A stretch of DNA of 64,000 nucleotides from Arthrobacter_B citreus. GTDB lineage: Bacteria > Actinomycetota > Actinomycetes > Actinomycetales > Micrococcaceae. Location of the stretch: assembly GCF_042429235.1 (NCBI RefSeq), contig NZ_JBHMBA010000008.1; one strand, 5' to 3'. Below, piece after piece: positions 27,014-36,025 of the stretch (position 1 is its first letter; every line of letters starts with the position of its first letter). The translations under genes were made by a program, and so were the position numbers. A model generated the notes under the pieces. That model searched no databases. It saw nothing but the letters and a program-made list of their open reading frames with translations, and was not told the origin of the DNA.

Positions 27014-27481
27014 ATGAGCCCCGTCCGCCGGGTCCCGCTTTGGCGGGGCCCGGCGGCGGCCGTGCTTGGGGGAGTGCTGGCCGCCGTGCTGGGGACCGGA
27101 CTCCATGCCCAGGTTCTCTATGCCGGCGACACGGCTGTGCCGCTGGGCGCAGCGGGAGCGCTGATCCTGAGCTGCGCCGTAGCCGTGTTTGCCGGAGTGT
27201 GGGCGGTCTCCGTCCTGTGGACCGCAGCGGCAGGGCTGGTCACTTACGTGATCCTGGGCCTGTTTACGCTCGATTTGTGGGACACGCCCCTGATCATCAC
27301 CGATACGGTGCTTGAGGTGCAGCCCGGCATTGTGCTGGCCGGACGCATCTGGCTGTTTGGGCAGGCACTGGTAACCATTGCTGCCGTGTTCCTGACCGCC
27401 CGCGTGCTGGCCGCCTCCCGGCGCCTGGACGCTGAAGGCGCTGCAGCGCAGCCGCCGGTCCAGCCGGGGCCGGGGTTCTAG
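27014..27481 (+). CDS. Four-helix membrane protein, unknown function
   Basis: A 155-residue protein with four hydrophobic segments (about 13-33, 43-66, 70-90, 108-131) and a Pro/Gln-rich C-terminal tail. No family is recognised. It begins 16 bp after the typA stop and ends just before a strong terminator, so it is probably co-transcribed with typA. A short acidic loop (D-L-W-D-T-P) lies between helices three and four. Confidence 0.75.
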   Translation: MSPVRRVPLWRGPAAAVLGGVLAAVLGTGLHAQVLYAGDTAVPLGAAGALILSCAVAVFAGVWAVSVLWTAAAGLVTYVILGLFTLDLWDTPLIITDTVLEVQPGIVLAGRIWLFGQALVTIAAVFLTARVLAASRRLDAEGAAAQPPVQPGPGF

Positions 27482-27497
27482 CAGCCTGAAGAAACAT

Positions 27498-27533
27498 CCA
27501 AAGGCCGCCGCAGGAAACTGCGGCGGCCTTTGG
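27498..27533. terminator. Terminator with GAAA tetraloop
   Basis: A 16-bp perfect stem (27498-27513 with 27518-27533) is closed by GAAA and followed by GTTTAAC. It serves the typA transcript and perhaps the convergent SH3-like gene. Confidence 0.85.
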
Positions 27534-27573
27534 GTTTAACAAGAGTTTGCCGGTATCAGCACGCGTTCAGCTG

Positions 27574-27807
27574 TCAGCGCCGCGGTGCCCGAGGCGCCGG
27601 CGGGGGCGGAACTTCCTTGGCCGCGGTAACCAGCGCGTAGGGCACCGTGACGTTGCCTCGTCGTCCGGCCACGGTAACGTCCTGCGCACCGGCCTCGACC
27701 AGATAGCCCAGCACATCGGTGAAACCGTCTTCGATGCGGTAGCGGACAACCACCCGCGCACCGGCGGGCAGGGCGCGGAGGACGGCTGCGGGAGGGGGAG
27801 CATTCAC
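27574..27807 (-). CDS. Small stand-alone SH3-like domain protein (Rv0428c N-terminal type)
   Basis: About 77 residues: an opening A-G-A-R-V-V-V-R-Y-R, then T-D-V-L-G-Y-L-V, then V-T-V-A-G-R-R-G-N-V-T-V-P, then A-A-K-E-V-P-P-P. This pattern matches the SH3-like module at the N-terminus of Rv0428c-type GNAT acetyltransferases, but no acetyltransferase domain follows. The start is uncertain: GTG 27807 is given, while TTG 27828 sits directly after GGAGG. It is divergent from fdxA. Function is unknown; it could modulate an acetyltransferase encoded elsewhere or be the remnant of one. Confidence 0.6.
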   Translation of the reverse strand: MNAPPPAAVLRALPAGARVVVRYRIEDGFTDVLGYLVEAGAQDVTVAGRRGNVTVPYALVTAAKEVPPPPAPRAPRR

Positions 27808-27928
27808 CGTTACATGGTACGCGGGCAACCTCCGGCTGGGAGATAATGGATCAGGCTACTAACGTGGAAGCATCACTTCGTGGATTTTCCCGGCACGGGA
27901 TGGTCCGCAGATCAGGAAGGTAAGGGAC

Positions 27929-28255
27929 GTGACGTACGTAATTGCGCAGCCATGCGTAGATGTAAAAGACAAGGCATGTATTGAGGAATGCCCGGTGGAC
28001 TGCATCTATGAAGGTGAACGCTCCCTCTACATCCACCCCGACGAGTGCGTCGACTGCGGTGCATGCGAGCCGGTCTGCCCCGTTGAAGCGATTTACTACG
28101 AGGACGACACCCCCGAAGAATGGGCCGAGTACTACAAGGCCAATGTCGAATTCTTTGATGACCTGGGTTCACCGGGCGGTGCGGCAAAGATCGGTAACAC
28201 GCACAAGGACCACCCGATCATCGCCGCCCTGCCGCCGCAGAATCAAGAGGCATGA
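27929..28255 (+). CDS. fdxA: Ferredoxin, FdxA/FdxC type
   Basis: A 108-residue seven-iron-type ferredoxin starting at GTG, with AAGG upstream. Cysteines in C-V-D-V-K-D-K-A-C-I-E-E-C-P near 9-22 and C-V-D-C-G-A-C-E-P-V-C-P near 40-51 give one 3Fe-4S and one 4Fe-4S site, as in Mycobacterium FdxC. It carries electrons in the cytoplasm. It overlaps dapC by ATGA, an arrangement also known in mycobacteria (Rv1177-Rv1178). Confidence 0.96.
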   Translation: MTYVIAQPCVDVKDKACIEECPVDCIYEGERSLYIHPDECVDCGACEPVCPVEAIYYEDDTPEEWAEYYKANVEFFDDLGSPGGAAKIGNTHKDHPIIAALPPQNQEA

Positions 28256-29415
28256 GCGCGGTTCCGTCCCGCACCTTCGGGCTGGACCTGCCGGAGTACC
28301 CCTGGGAAGCCATGGCCCCGTACGCCAAACTGGCGGCGGAGCACCCTGACGGGGCCGTCAACCTGTCCATCGGCACACCCGTGGACCCGACGCCCGCCGT
28401 CGTCCGCGATGCCCTGACAGCGGCAGCGGACGCGCCCGGCTACCCCACCACCCACGGCACGCCGGCGCTACGGGAGGCCATCAGCGCATGGTATGCCCGG
28501 CGCCGCAGCGTGCCGGGGCTGGATCCGCAGGACATCATGCCCACCGTGGGGTCCAAGGAACTGGTGGCGTGGCTTCCGCTGCTGCTGGGACTGGGGGAGG
28601 GCGACGTCGTCGTCCGCCCCACGGTCGCCTACCCCACCTATGACATGGGTGCCCTGCTGGCCGGCGCCACTCCCGTGGCCGCGGACAGCCTGGATGAGCT
28701 CGACGACGACGTCCGCGCCCGGGTGCGCCTGGTCTGGGTTAATTCGCCGGGCAATCCCACCGGCATCGTCCGCACAGCGGCATCGCTGCGCACCCTCGTG
28801 GACTCCGCGCGGGCCGCCGGAGCCGTGGTCGCGTCCGACGAATGCTACGCGGAGCTGGGCTGGGGCAACTGGGACCCGGAGCGCGGGGGAGAGCCCGTGC
28901 CGAGCATCCTGGATCCCGCCGTCAGCGGCGGAAGCAACGAACTGCTGCTGTCGGTGTACTCGCTGAGCAAGCAGTCCAACGTTGCCGGGTACCGCGCCGC
29001 CTTCGTGGCCGGCGACGGGGCGATCATCGCCAATCTCGTCAACAGCCGCAAGCATGCCGGAATGATCGTCCCGGCACCCGTGCAGGCGGCCATGATCGCA
29101 GCGCTGTCCGACGACGCCCACGTGGCGGCGCAGAAGGACAAATACCGCGCACGCCGGGAGCTCCTGGTGCCGGCGCTGGAGGCCTTCGGACTCACCATCC
29201 ATCATTCCGAGGCCGGACTCTACCTGTGGGCAACAGCCGGCGAGGACACCTGGAGCACCGTGGAACGGTTGGCCAAGCTGGGGATTGTTACCGGTCCCGG
29301 CGTCATCTACGGCGACGCCGGAGCAGGCTTTGTCCGCGTTGCCCTGACCGGCTCCGATGAGCGGGTTGCAGCCGCTGCCGCCCGGCTGACGGCGGCCTGG
29401 CGCAGCGCAGGCTAA
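28252..29415 (+). CDS. dapC: Succinyldiaminopimelate transaminase
   Basis: A 387-residue fold-type I PLP aminotransferase that makes N-succinyl-L,L-diaminopimelate from the 6-oxo precursor, in the lysine/peptidoglycan pathway. Features are N-S-P-G-N-P-T-G near 163-170, the A-S-D-E-C-Y cofactor segment near 196, and the Schiff-base lysine in S-L-S-K-Q-S-N near 240. Its position right after fdxA, and dapD and dapE nearby, support dapC over other aminotransferases. Confidence 0.93.
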   Translation: MSAVPSRTFGLDLPEYPWEAMAPYAKLAAEHPDGAVNLSIGTPVDPTPAVVRDALTAAADAPGYPTTHGTPALREAISAWYARRRSVPGLDPQDIMPTVGSKELVAWLPLLLGLGEGDVVVRPTVAYPTYDMGALLAGATPVAADSLDELDDDVRARVRLVWVNSPGNPTGIVRTAASLRTLVDSARAAGAVVASDECYAELGWGNWDPERGGEPVPSILDPAVSGGSNELLLSVYSLSKQSNVAGYRAAFVAGDGAIIANLVNSRKHAGMIVPAPVQAAMIAALSDDAHVAAQKDKYRARRELLVPALEAFGLTIHHSEAGLYLWATAGEDTWSTVERLAKLGIVTGPGVIYGDAGAGFVRVALTGSDERVAAAAARLTAAWRSAG

Positions 29416-29535
29416 CAGCTCCTGAAGTGGAGGACGGGCATGTTTCGCTTCCACAACAACCGTCCTGCCGATTAGTCGTAAGGGCGCACAAAGGGTAGCG
29501 TTTTGCCTGAATAGATTTAGCGGAATTGACACTAC

Positions 29536-29561
29536 GGGCACCCCCAATCCATGCGGTGCCC
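29536..29561 (+). promoter_or_regulatory. Leader hairpin upstream of citrate synthase
   Basis: GGGCACC (29536-29542) pairs perfectly with 29555-29561. It lies 37 bp before the gltA start, just after a TTGACA (29526-29531) that could be a -35 box but lacks a good -10. Confidence 0.3.
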
Positions 29562-29598
29562 CTAGCTATGGTTTCTTCAAACTCCTGAAGGAGACTTA

Positions 29599-30891
29599 AT
29601 GACTGAGCGTCCCAGTGCACAGCTGCACTACGGGGAAAACACCGAAGACCGGCTGGAGCTTCCCCGCGTTGCTGCAGTGGAAGGCAATGAGGGCTTTGAC
29701 GTCTCCAAGCTGCTGAAGCAGACCGGCACCGTCACGTACGACCCCGGCTTCATGAACACCGCGTCCACGAAGTCCGCCATTACGTACATTGACGGTGACG
29801 CCGGAATCCTGCGCTACCGCGGTTATCCGATTGAGCAGCTGGCAAAGCACTCGAGCTTCCTGGAGACCTCCTACCTGCTGATCTACGGAGAATTGCCCAC
29901 TCCCGCCCAGCTGGAAGACTTTGACCAGCGCATCCGGCGGCACACGCTGCTGCACGAAGACCTCAAGGGCTTCTTCGGCGGTTTCCCGCGTGATGCGCAC
30001 CCCATGCCGGTGCTGTCCTCGGCGGTCAGCGCCCTGTCGACCTTCTACCAGGACTCCCTGGACCCGTTCGACGAAGAGCAGGTGGAGCTCTCCACCAGCC
30101 GCCTGATGGCCAAGCTGCCCGTCATCGCCGCTTACGCCCACAAGAAGAGCATCGGCCAGCCCATGCTGTACCCGGACAACTCCATGAACCTGGTGGAGAA
30201 CTTCATGCGGCTGAGCTTCGGTTTCCCGGCCGAGCCGTACGAAATCGACCCGGACCTGGTCAAGGCACTGGACCTGCTGCTGATCCTGCATGCGGACCAT
30301 GAGCAGAACTGCTCCACCTCCACCGTCCGCCTGGTCGGCAGCGCCGGTGCCAACATGTTCACCTCTGTTTCCGCCGGAATCAGCGCACTCTCGGGGCCGC
30401 TGCACGGCGGCGCCAACGAGGCCGTGCTGAACATGCTCCGCGACATCAAGTCCACGGGCATGGCACCGGAAACCTTCATGGAGAAGGTCAAGAACAAGGA
30501 AGACGGCGTGAAGCTCATGGGCTTCGGGCACCGCGTCTACAAGAACTACGATCCGCGCGCCAAGATCGTCAAGGCCACCGCCCACGACATCCTGGCCAAG
30601 CTCGGCGGCAACGACGAGCTGCTGGACATCGCCATGCGCCTGGAAGAAAAGGCCCTGGCCGATGATTACTTCATCGAGCGCAAGCTGTACCCGAACGTGG
30701 ACTTCTACACGGGCCTGATCTACAAGGCCATGGGCTTCCCGGAGAAGATGTTCACCGTCCTCTTCGCCATTGGACGCCTGCCGGGCTGGATTGCCCAGTG
30801 GCGCGAAATGATGCAGGACCCGCAGACGAAGATTGGCCGCCCGCGCCAGCTGTACACGGGTTCCCCGGAACGGAGTTACCCCGCGCGCTAA
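29599..30891 (+). CDS. gltA: Citrate synthase
   Basis: A 430-residue type II-length citrate synthase that condenses acetyl-CoA and oxaloacetate at the entry of the TCA cycle. Characteristic segments are the catalytic H-G-G-A-N-E-A-V-L region near 274-282, the substrate-binding G-F-G-H-R-V-Y-K-N-Y-D-P-R-A near 310-323, and the catalytic Asp in N-V-D-F-Y-T-G near 370-376. The N-terminal domain of about 60 residues is typical of hexameric, NADH-sensitive enzymes. A strong GAAGGAGA precedes the ATG. Confidence 0.96.
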   Translation: MTERPSAQLHYGENTEDRLELPRVAAVEGNEGFDVSKLLKQTGTVTYDPGFMNTASTKSAITYIDGDAGILRYRGYPIEQLAKHSSFLETSYLLIYGELPTPAQLEDFDQRIRRHTLLHEDLKGFFGGFPRDAHPMPVLSSAVSALSTFYQDSLDPFDEEQVELSTSRLMAKLPVIAAYAHKKSIGQPMLYPDNSMNLVENFMRLSFGFPAEPYEIDPDLVKALDLLLILHADHEQNCSTSTVRLVGSAGANMFTSVSAGISALSGPLHGGANEAVLNMLRDIKSTGMAPETFMEKVKNKEDGVKLMGFGHRVYKNYDPRAKIVKATAHDILAKLGGNDELLDIAMRLEEKALADDYFIERKLYPNVDFYTGLIYKAMGFPEKMFTVLFAIGRLPGWIAQWREMMQDPQTKIGRPRQLYTGSPERSYPAR

Positions 30892-30918
30892 GCCCTGCGG
30901 CTTACCGGGGATAAACGG

Positions 30919-30958
30919 AAAAGCCCCCTGGAATCCGAAAGGATTCCAGGGGGCTTTT
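30919..30958. terminator. Two-way terminator between gltA and galE
   Basis: An 18-bp perfect stem (30919-30936 with 30941-30958) closed by GAAA, with AAAA on one side and TTTT on the other, so it reads as a rho-independent terminator in both directions. Confidence 0.92.
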
Positions 30959-30968
30959 GCCATTCCGG

Positions 30969-31985
30969 TCAGGAACCGGCGTAGCCCTGCGGGTTGTTCT
31001 TCTGCCAGCGCCAGTGGTCCTCGCACATGGCGTCCAGCGAGCGTGCGGCGGACCAGCCCAGCTCGGCCAGCGCCGCTGAGGGATCGGCGTAGCTGACGGC
31101 CGCGTCGCCCGGGCGGCGTGCGGTGATTTCGTACGGAATATCCTTGCCGGCAGCCTTGGAGAAGGCAGCAAGCACCTCCAGCACCGAAGAGCCGTTGCCG
31201 GTGCCGAGGTTCCAGCGGTGCACGCCGGACTTGGCCGTAATGTACTCCAGTGCGGCCAGATGGCCCTCTGCAAGGTCCACCACGTGGATGTAGTCGCGCA
31301 CGCCGGTGCCATCAGGGGTGGGGTAGTCGTCGCCGAAAACCATCACCTTTTCGCGCCGGCCCACCGCCACCTGGGCCACGAACGGCAGCAGGTTGTTCGG
31401 AACGCCGGTGGGGTCTTCGCCGATCCGGCCGGATTCATGAGCGCCCGCGGGGTTGAAGTAACGCAGCAGGGCGATGCTCCAGCGCTCGTCCGCTGCGCCC
31501 AGGTCGGCCAGGATGTCTTCGATCTGTTCCTTGGTGCGGCCGTAGGGATTCACCGCATCCATCGGCAGCTTCTCCGTCAGGGGCACTTCCTCGGACGCTC
31601 CGTACACAGTCGCCGAGGAGCTGAAGACCAGGGTCCGGACGTTGTGCTTGTCCATCATGCGCAGCAGGTTCAGGGTGCCGCCCACGTTGTTGTGGTAATA
31701 GTACAGGGGCTTGGCCACTGATTCCCCCACGGCTTTCAGCCCGGCAAAGTGGATGACGGCGTCAATCGCGTGGTCCGTGAAGACGGCGTCAACGGCCTGC
31801 TCGTCCAGCAGATCCGCGCGGATGAATTCCGCGGTGCGCCCGGCCAGGTCCTGCACCCGGTTCAGGGACTCTTCGCTTGAATTGGCCAGGTTGTCCAGCA
31901 CAACCACGTCGTGGCCGGCTTCCAGCAGTGCCAGTGTCGTGTGGGAACCGATGTATCCCGTGCCTCCGGTAACAAGTATTCGCAT
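30969..31985 (-). CDS. galE: UDP-glucose 4-epimerase
   Basis: A 338-residue extended SDR. The NAD-binding loop is T-G-G-T-G-Y-I-G-S-H near 6-15, catalytic S-S-A-T-V-Y falls near 123-128 and Y-G-R-T-K near 148-152, and the late R-P-G-D segment is typical of GalE. It interconverts UDP-glucose and UDP-galactose for cell-wall glycans and galactose use. It lies 35 bp downstream of the lysozyme-like gene on the same strand, probably in one transcript with dapD. Confidence 0.95.
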   Translation of the reverse strand: MRILVTGGTGYIGSHTTLALLEAGHDVVVLDNLANSSEESLNRVQDLAGRTAEFIRADLLDEQAVDAVFTDHAIDAVIHFAGLKAVGESVAKPLYYYHNNVGGTLNLLRMMDKHNVRTLVFSSSATVYGASEEVPLTEKLPMDAVNPYGRTKEQIEDILADLGAADERWSIALLRYFNPAGAHESGRIGEDPTGVPNNLLPFVAQVAVGRREKVMVFGDDYPTPDGTGVRDYIHVVDLAEGHLAALEYITAKSGVHRWNLGTGNGSSVLEVLAAFSKAAGKDIPYEITARRPGDAAVSYADPSAALAELGWSAARSLDAMCEDHWRWQKNNPQGYAGS

Positions 31986-32020
31986 GACTTCAGAGTAGTG
32001 GATTGTGCGCCCGGGCCGGG

Positions 32021-32890
32021 TTAACCCGCTGCCCGGAAAACCGTCAGCACCACCGCGTCAGCGGACGACGGCGCGTGTTCCCAGGTTCCAGTGGCCCGCG
32101 TCCACCGGCGTTCGTCAAAGGCCACCGAATCCACGGAGAGGGTTTCGGCGCTGGCGACGGCCCACTCCGCCAGTGACCATCCATAGCTTCCCGATCCCGC
32201 CACGGTGATGCGTGATCCATCGACTGTGGCCTGGACGGGGCCGTAGACCGCTTCCATGGCGGCCAGCACGGCTTCCGGGCTGCCGGAGGCCGACGGCGGA
32301 TCCAAGCGGCAGGTCATGGCTGCGGGGGAGTGCCCGGTCAGGGCGGATGCGAAGGCCTTGGCTTCTGCCTCATGGTCTGCGTACGCGTCGGGAAAAGCGC
32401 TGCGCTGGACGGTCTGGGCGGCCACGGTCAGGGGCAGGTCCGCATAGTTCGGAACCTTTTCCAGGGCGTCGTAGAAGGCATTGGCCGCGTACACCGGGTC
32501 CGTGACCTGTTCCTCGGTGCCCCAGCCCTGGGACGGGCGCTGCTGGAACAAGCCGCGGGAGTCCGGGCCGGCGTCGTCCCCGTAATTGAGGTTGCGCAGC
32601 CCGGACTCCTGAATGGCGGTGGCCACCGCAATGGATGCCGCACGCGCCGGCAAACCACGGCGCACCGAAATTCCCGCGATGAGTGCCGCGGTCTCCGCCC
32701 GCGCCGGCGTCAGATGGTATTCGGCGCCGTCCGCCGCCGCGGTGCACGACGGCGGCGGCGCGGGTTTGTCTTCCGGCCCGCGGAACACCGACACCGCGTA
32801 CACGGTGACGGCAACCAGGAAGAGCACCACCAGCGCCAGCACCGGAGCGAGTCCGCTGCTGCGCCGGCCGGCGGGGCGGGAAGCAGGCAT
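32021..32890 (-). CDS. Membrane-anchored lysozyme-like (transglycosylase-fold) protein
   Basis: A 289-residue protein with one N-terminal signal-anchor helix (about 14-36) and an extracytoplasmic domain. Residues about 75-140 resemble a lytic transglycosylase/lysozyme core: A-T-A-I-Q-E-S-G-L-R-N, with Glu as the candidate catalytic acid, then S-R-G-L-F-Q-Q-R-P-S-Q-G-W-G. The C-terminal half (about 190-289) is a separate domain of unknown function. Proteins of this type are common in actinobacteria and often left as hypothetical. It follows dapD by 18 bp. Confidence 0.7.
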   Translation of the reverse strand: MPASRPAGRRSSGLAPVLALVVLFLVAVTVYAVSVFRGPEDKPAPPPSCTAAADGAEYHLTPARAETAALIAGISVRRGLPARAASIAVATAIQESGLRNLNYGDDAGPDSRGLFQQRPSQGWGTEEQVTDPVYAANAFYDALEKVPNYADLPLTVAAQTVQRSAFPDAYADHEAEAKAFASALTGHSPAAMTCRLDPPSASGSPEAVLAAMEAVYGPVQATVDGSRITVAGSGSYGWSLAEWAVASAETLSVDSVAFDERRWTRATGTWEHAPSSADAVVLTVFRAAG

Positions 32891-32908
32891 GAAGGGCTTG
32901 CTGCTGCC

Positions 32909-33889
32909 CTAGTTGGCGTGCAGGGCGGCGTTGAGCTCCACGGATGCTCCGCTGCGGGCCAGCGCTTCCACGGTGCCGGTCACCGAGTTGCGGCGGAAGA
33001 GCAGATTGGGGACGCCGGAGAGCTCAACCGCCTTGACGATCTGCGGTTCCTCGCCCGGAATGAGCACGGACACCCGGGTGCCGGCGGTGATGTACAGGCC
33101 GGCCTCCACCACTGACTCGTCACCGATGCTGATGCCCACGCCGGAGTTGGCACCCAGCAGGACACGTTCGCCGAGCGTGATCTTTTCCCGGCCCCCGCCG
33201 GACAGGGTGCCCATGATGGAGGCTCCGCCGCCCACATCGGTGCCGTTGCCCACCACCACGCCGGCGGAAATGCGGCCTTCCACCATGGATACGCCCAGGG
33301 TTCCGGCGTTGAAGTTCACGAAGCCCTCGTGCATCACTGTGGTGCCTTCGGCGAGGTGCGCACCCAGCCGGACCCGGCCGGCGTCGGCGATCCGCACGCC
33401 GGCGGGCACGACATAATCCGTCATGCGGGGGAACTTGTCCACGCCGAAGACGGTGACCGGTCCGCGGGCGCGCAGGCGCAGGCGGACCGCTTCAAAGCCT
33501 TCGACGGCGCACGGGCCACAGTTGGTCCACACCACGTTGGGCAGCTTGCCGAAGATGCCGTCCATGTTCAGGGTGTTCGGGGCAGCTAGGCGGTCGGAGA
33601 GCAGGTGCAGGCGAAGGTAGGCGTCGGCGGTGTCCGACGGGGCGGCATCGAGGTCGATCTCGGTGCTGACGACCTCGCCGCGGGTGCCGCGGTCAGGATC
33701 GGTCATGGCAGCGGCTGCGGCTTCCAGCTCGGAAACGAGGGAATTGGCGGCAGACGAATCAGCTGCGTCACGTGCGTCCAGCACGGGCTGCGGGTACCAG
33801 ACGTCGAGGATGGTTCCGTCGTTGGTGATGGTCGCCAGGCCCAGGCCGGAGGCAATGCGGGCGGTCGGGGAGGAGGTGCTTGAAGTCAT
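32909..33889 (-). CDS. dapD: Tetrahydrodipicolinate N-succinyltransferase
   Basis: A 326-residue actinobacterial-type DapD that succinylates tetrahydrodipicolinate from succinyl-CoA in lysine/diaminopimelate synthesis. An N-terminal alpha/beta domain is followed by left-handed beta-helix hexapeptide repeats (G-V-R-I-A-D-A-G-R-V-R-L-G onward). M-H-E-G-F-V-N-F-N-A-G-T-L-G and S-A-G-V-V-V-G-N-G-T-D are typical of the family. ATG 33889 fits the homologues' N-terminus; the frame runs on to 34201 but overlaps divergent dapE. Confidence 0.94.
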   Translation of the reverse strand: MTSSTSSPTARIASGLGLATITNDGTILDVWYPQPVLDARDAADSSAANSLVSELEAAAAAMTDPDRGTRGEVVSTEIDLDAAPSDTADAYLRLHLLSDRLAAPNTLNMDGIFGKLPNVVWTNCGPCAVEGFEAVRLRLRARGPVTVFGVDKFPRMTDYVVPAGVRIADAGRVRLGAHLAEGTTVMHEGFVNFNAGTLGVSMVEGRISAGVVVGNGTDVGGGASIMGTLSGGGREKITLGERVLLGANSGVGISIGDESVVEAGLYITAGTRVSVLIPGEEPQIVKAVELSGVPNLLFRRNSVTGTVEALARSGASVELNAALHAN

Positions 33890-33976
33890 GCGTTCCAGTC
33901 TACCGACGGGCGCGCGGAGGGGCCTGCGGGCGGGCGGTTTGAGGGGACGCGGACCGGTCATCGGTAGGGTGGAGGC

Positions 33977-35068
33977 ATGACACAAATGCCATCCCGGACC
34001 CTGGACCTGACCCGCGACGTTGCCCTGCTCACCGCAGACCTCATGGACATCGAGAGTGTCTCCGGCAACGAGACGGAACTGGCTGACGCCGTGGAAGCAG
34101 CGCTGCGCACCCTGCCGCACCTGGAGGTGGTGCGCGACGGCGACTCCATCATTGCGCGTACGTCGCTGGGCCGCGCCGAGCGGGTGATCCTTGCCGGGCA
34201 CCTTGACACGGTTCCGCTGCCCTCCGTTCCGGGCTCCCGCGGGACCGTCCCCTCATCCTGGGACGGCGACGTGCTGTACGGCCGCGGAGCCACTGACATG
34301 AAGGGCGGGGTGGCCGTGCAGCTGGCGCTGGCGGCCGGGCTGGCCGACCCGACGCGGGACGTAACCTACGTCTTTTATGACCATGAGGAAGTCGAGGCGT
34401 CCCTGTCCGGACTGGGCCGGCTTCAGGAGAGCTTTCCGGACTGGCTGGAAGCGGACTTCGCCGTCCTGCTGGAACCGACCAACGGCACCGTGGAGGGCGG
34501 CTGCAACGGCACCATGCGCTTCCATGCCACCACCGCCGGCCGGGCCGCGCACTCCGCCCGCGCGTGGATGGGGGAGAACGCCATCCATGGAGCAGCTGAG
34601 ATTCTGACCCGGCTGCGCGACCACGAACCGGCCACCGTATCCGTTGAAGGGCTTGATTACCGGGAATCCCTGAATGCCGTGAAGATCTGGGGCGGCACCG
34701 CCGGCAACGTGATTCCGGACGCCGCCACGGTGGAAATCAACTACCGCTTCGCCCCGGACAAGTCGGTGGAGGAAGCCGAGGCCTACGTCCGCAACCTGCT
34801 GTCCGGCTTCGATCTGGTCCGCACTGATGCGGCTGCCGGCGCCCGGCCGGGGCTGGACCAGCCCGCCGCGGCCAGCTTTGTCGCCGTCGTTGGACAGGAA
34901 CCCAAGCCCAAGTATGGCTGGACCGACGTTGCCCGGTTCAGCGCGCTGGGCATTCCGGCCGTGAACTTTGGCCCGGGGGATGCGCTGCTGGCCCATACCG
35001 ACAACGAGCACGTCGAAGCCGATGCCGTTCGCGCCTGCCTGGCGGCGCTGCGGGCCTGGCTCAGCTAA
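33977..35068 (+). CDS. dapE: Succinyl-diaminopimelate desuccinylase
   Basis: A 363-residue M20-family metallohydrolase that releases succinate from N-succinyl-diaminopimelate. Metal ligands are visible as His and Asp in G-H-L-D-T-V near 74-79, Asp in Y-G-R-G-A-T-D-M-K-G-G near 101-111, Glu in D-H-E-E-V near 135-139, and a late His. It is divergent from dapD, with the shared 87-bp gap holding both promoters, so the two consecutive pathway steps may be co-controlled. Confidence 0.95.
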   Translation: MTQMPSRTLDLTRDVALLTADLMDIESVSGNETELADAVEAALRTLPHLEVVRDGDSIIARTSLGRAERVILAGHLDTVPLPSVPGSRGTVPSSWDGDVLYGRGATDMKGGVAVQLALAAGLADPTRDVTYVFYDHEEVEASLSGLGRLQESFPDWLEADFAVLLEPTNGTVEGGCNGTMRFHATTAGRAAHSARAWMGENAIHGAAEILTRLRDHEPATVSVEGLDYRESLNAVKIWGGTAGNVIPDAATVEINYRFAPDKSVEEAEAYVRNLLSGFDLVRTDAAAGARPGLDQPAAASFVAVVGQEPKPKYGWTDVARFSALGIPAVNFGPGDALLAHTDNEHVEADAVRACLAALRAWLS

Positions 35069-35084
35069 GGCCGCACGCGGCACG

Positions 35085-35126
35085 CAAAAGGGGGGAGGAC
35101 AGGTGTCGCCTGTCCTCCCCCTTTTG
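35085..35126. terminator. Two-way terminator between dapE and gluD
   Basis: An 18-bp stem (35085-35103 with 35109-35126), one G bulged, AAAA on the left arm and TTTT on the right. Confidence 0.88.
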
Positions 35127-35143
35127 GATAACGCTCCGGGCGG

Positions 35144-36025
35144 CTACTTGGCAGAAGCCGGAGCCTCGACGCCTTCGGGCTCGATCGTGTCTTCGATCTT
35201 GAGCAGCTTGCCGGCACGGGCACCAAGGCGCCGGGAGAGGCGCTGGGCTGCGAACGTGAGCAGGAAGTTCAACACAATGAAGATGGCCGCGGTAACCAGC
35301 AGTGCGGGCAGGATGTTTCCCTCGCCCGCTGCCAGGCGCCGGGCATATTCAAGCAGTTCGGTGTACCCGATGAAGGTACCCAGCGCCGAATCCTTGAGGA
35401 TCACCACAAACTGGCTCAGCAGTGCCGGGAGCATGGCAACCAGTGCCTGCGGCATTTCAATGCTGCGCAGCGACTGTCCCGGGGTCAGCCCGATGGCCAG
35501 GCCGGCTTCCCGCTGGCCCTTCGGCAGGCCGAAGACACCGGAGCGCACCAGCTCGGCGATCACCGATCCGTTGTAGAGGGTCAGGGCAATGACTACTGCC
35601 AGGAACGGGACCTGGGCAGGATCCGCCGACGTGGACTTGGAGAGGAACTGGTAGAAGAACACCATCATCAGGAGCACGGGCACGGCGCGGAAGAACTCCA
35701 CCACGATTCCGCAGATCCAGCTGATGGGCTTGAAGGGTGACAGCCGGCCGATGCCGAACAGCAGCCCGAAGGCAATGGACGCCACCACGGCTACAGCAGC
35801 AGCCTTGAGCGTGGAAAGCAGGCCGGGCAGGAGGTAGTACTGCCAGGTTCCCCACTCCAGGAACGGGGTCCACTTGGCTGCCTCGAACTGCCCCTTGTCG
35901 GCCAGTCCGGAAACCGCCAGCCAGAGCAGGCCCAGGATCAGCAGGACGCCGAGGACGTTGGCGACCATGATGTTCCGCCGGGTCTTGGGGCCCGGAGCGT
36001 CAAACAGGACGTTCTGTGCGCTCAT
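35144..36025 (-). CDS. gluD: Glutamate ABC transporter permease GluD
   Basis: A 293-residue polar amino-acid permease of the HisM/GlnP type, longer at both ends than GluC. It has five to six helices, F-F-R-A-V-P-V-L-L-M-M in the first half, and the EAA loop with R-E-A-G-L-A-I-G-L-T-P-G-Q. The C-terminal tail is charged. It is the last gene of the operon and overlaps gluC by 4 bp (ATGA). Confidence 0.92.
   Translation of the reverse strand: MSAQNVLFDAPGPKTRRNIMVANVLGVLLILGLLWLAVSGLADKGQFEAAKWTPFLEWGTWQYYLLPGLLSTLKAAAVAVVASIAFGLLFGIGRLSPFKPISWICGIVVEFFRAVPVLLMMVFFYQFLSKSTSADPAQVPFLAVVIALTLYNGSVIAELVRSGVFGLPKGQREAGLAIGLTPGQSLRSIEMPQALVAMLPALLSQFVVILKDSALGTFIGYTELLEYARRLAAGEGNILPALLVTAAIFIVLNFLLTFAAQRLSRRLGARAGKLLKIEDTIEPEGVEAPASAK

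Noticed and set aside
32017..32028. A palindrome at the 3' end of the lysozyme-like gene
   Set aside because: It overlaps the stop codon, has no loop, and is likely chance.
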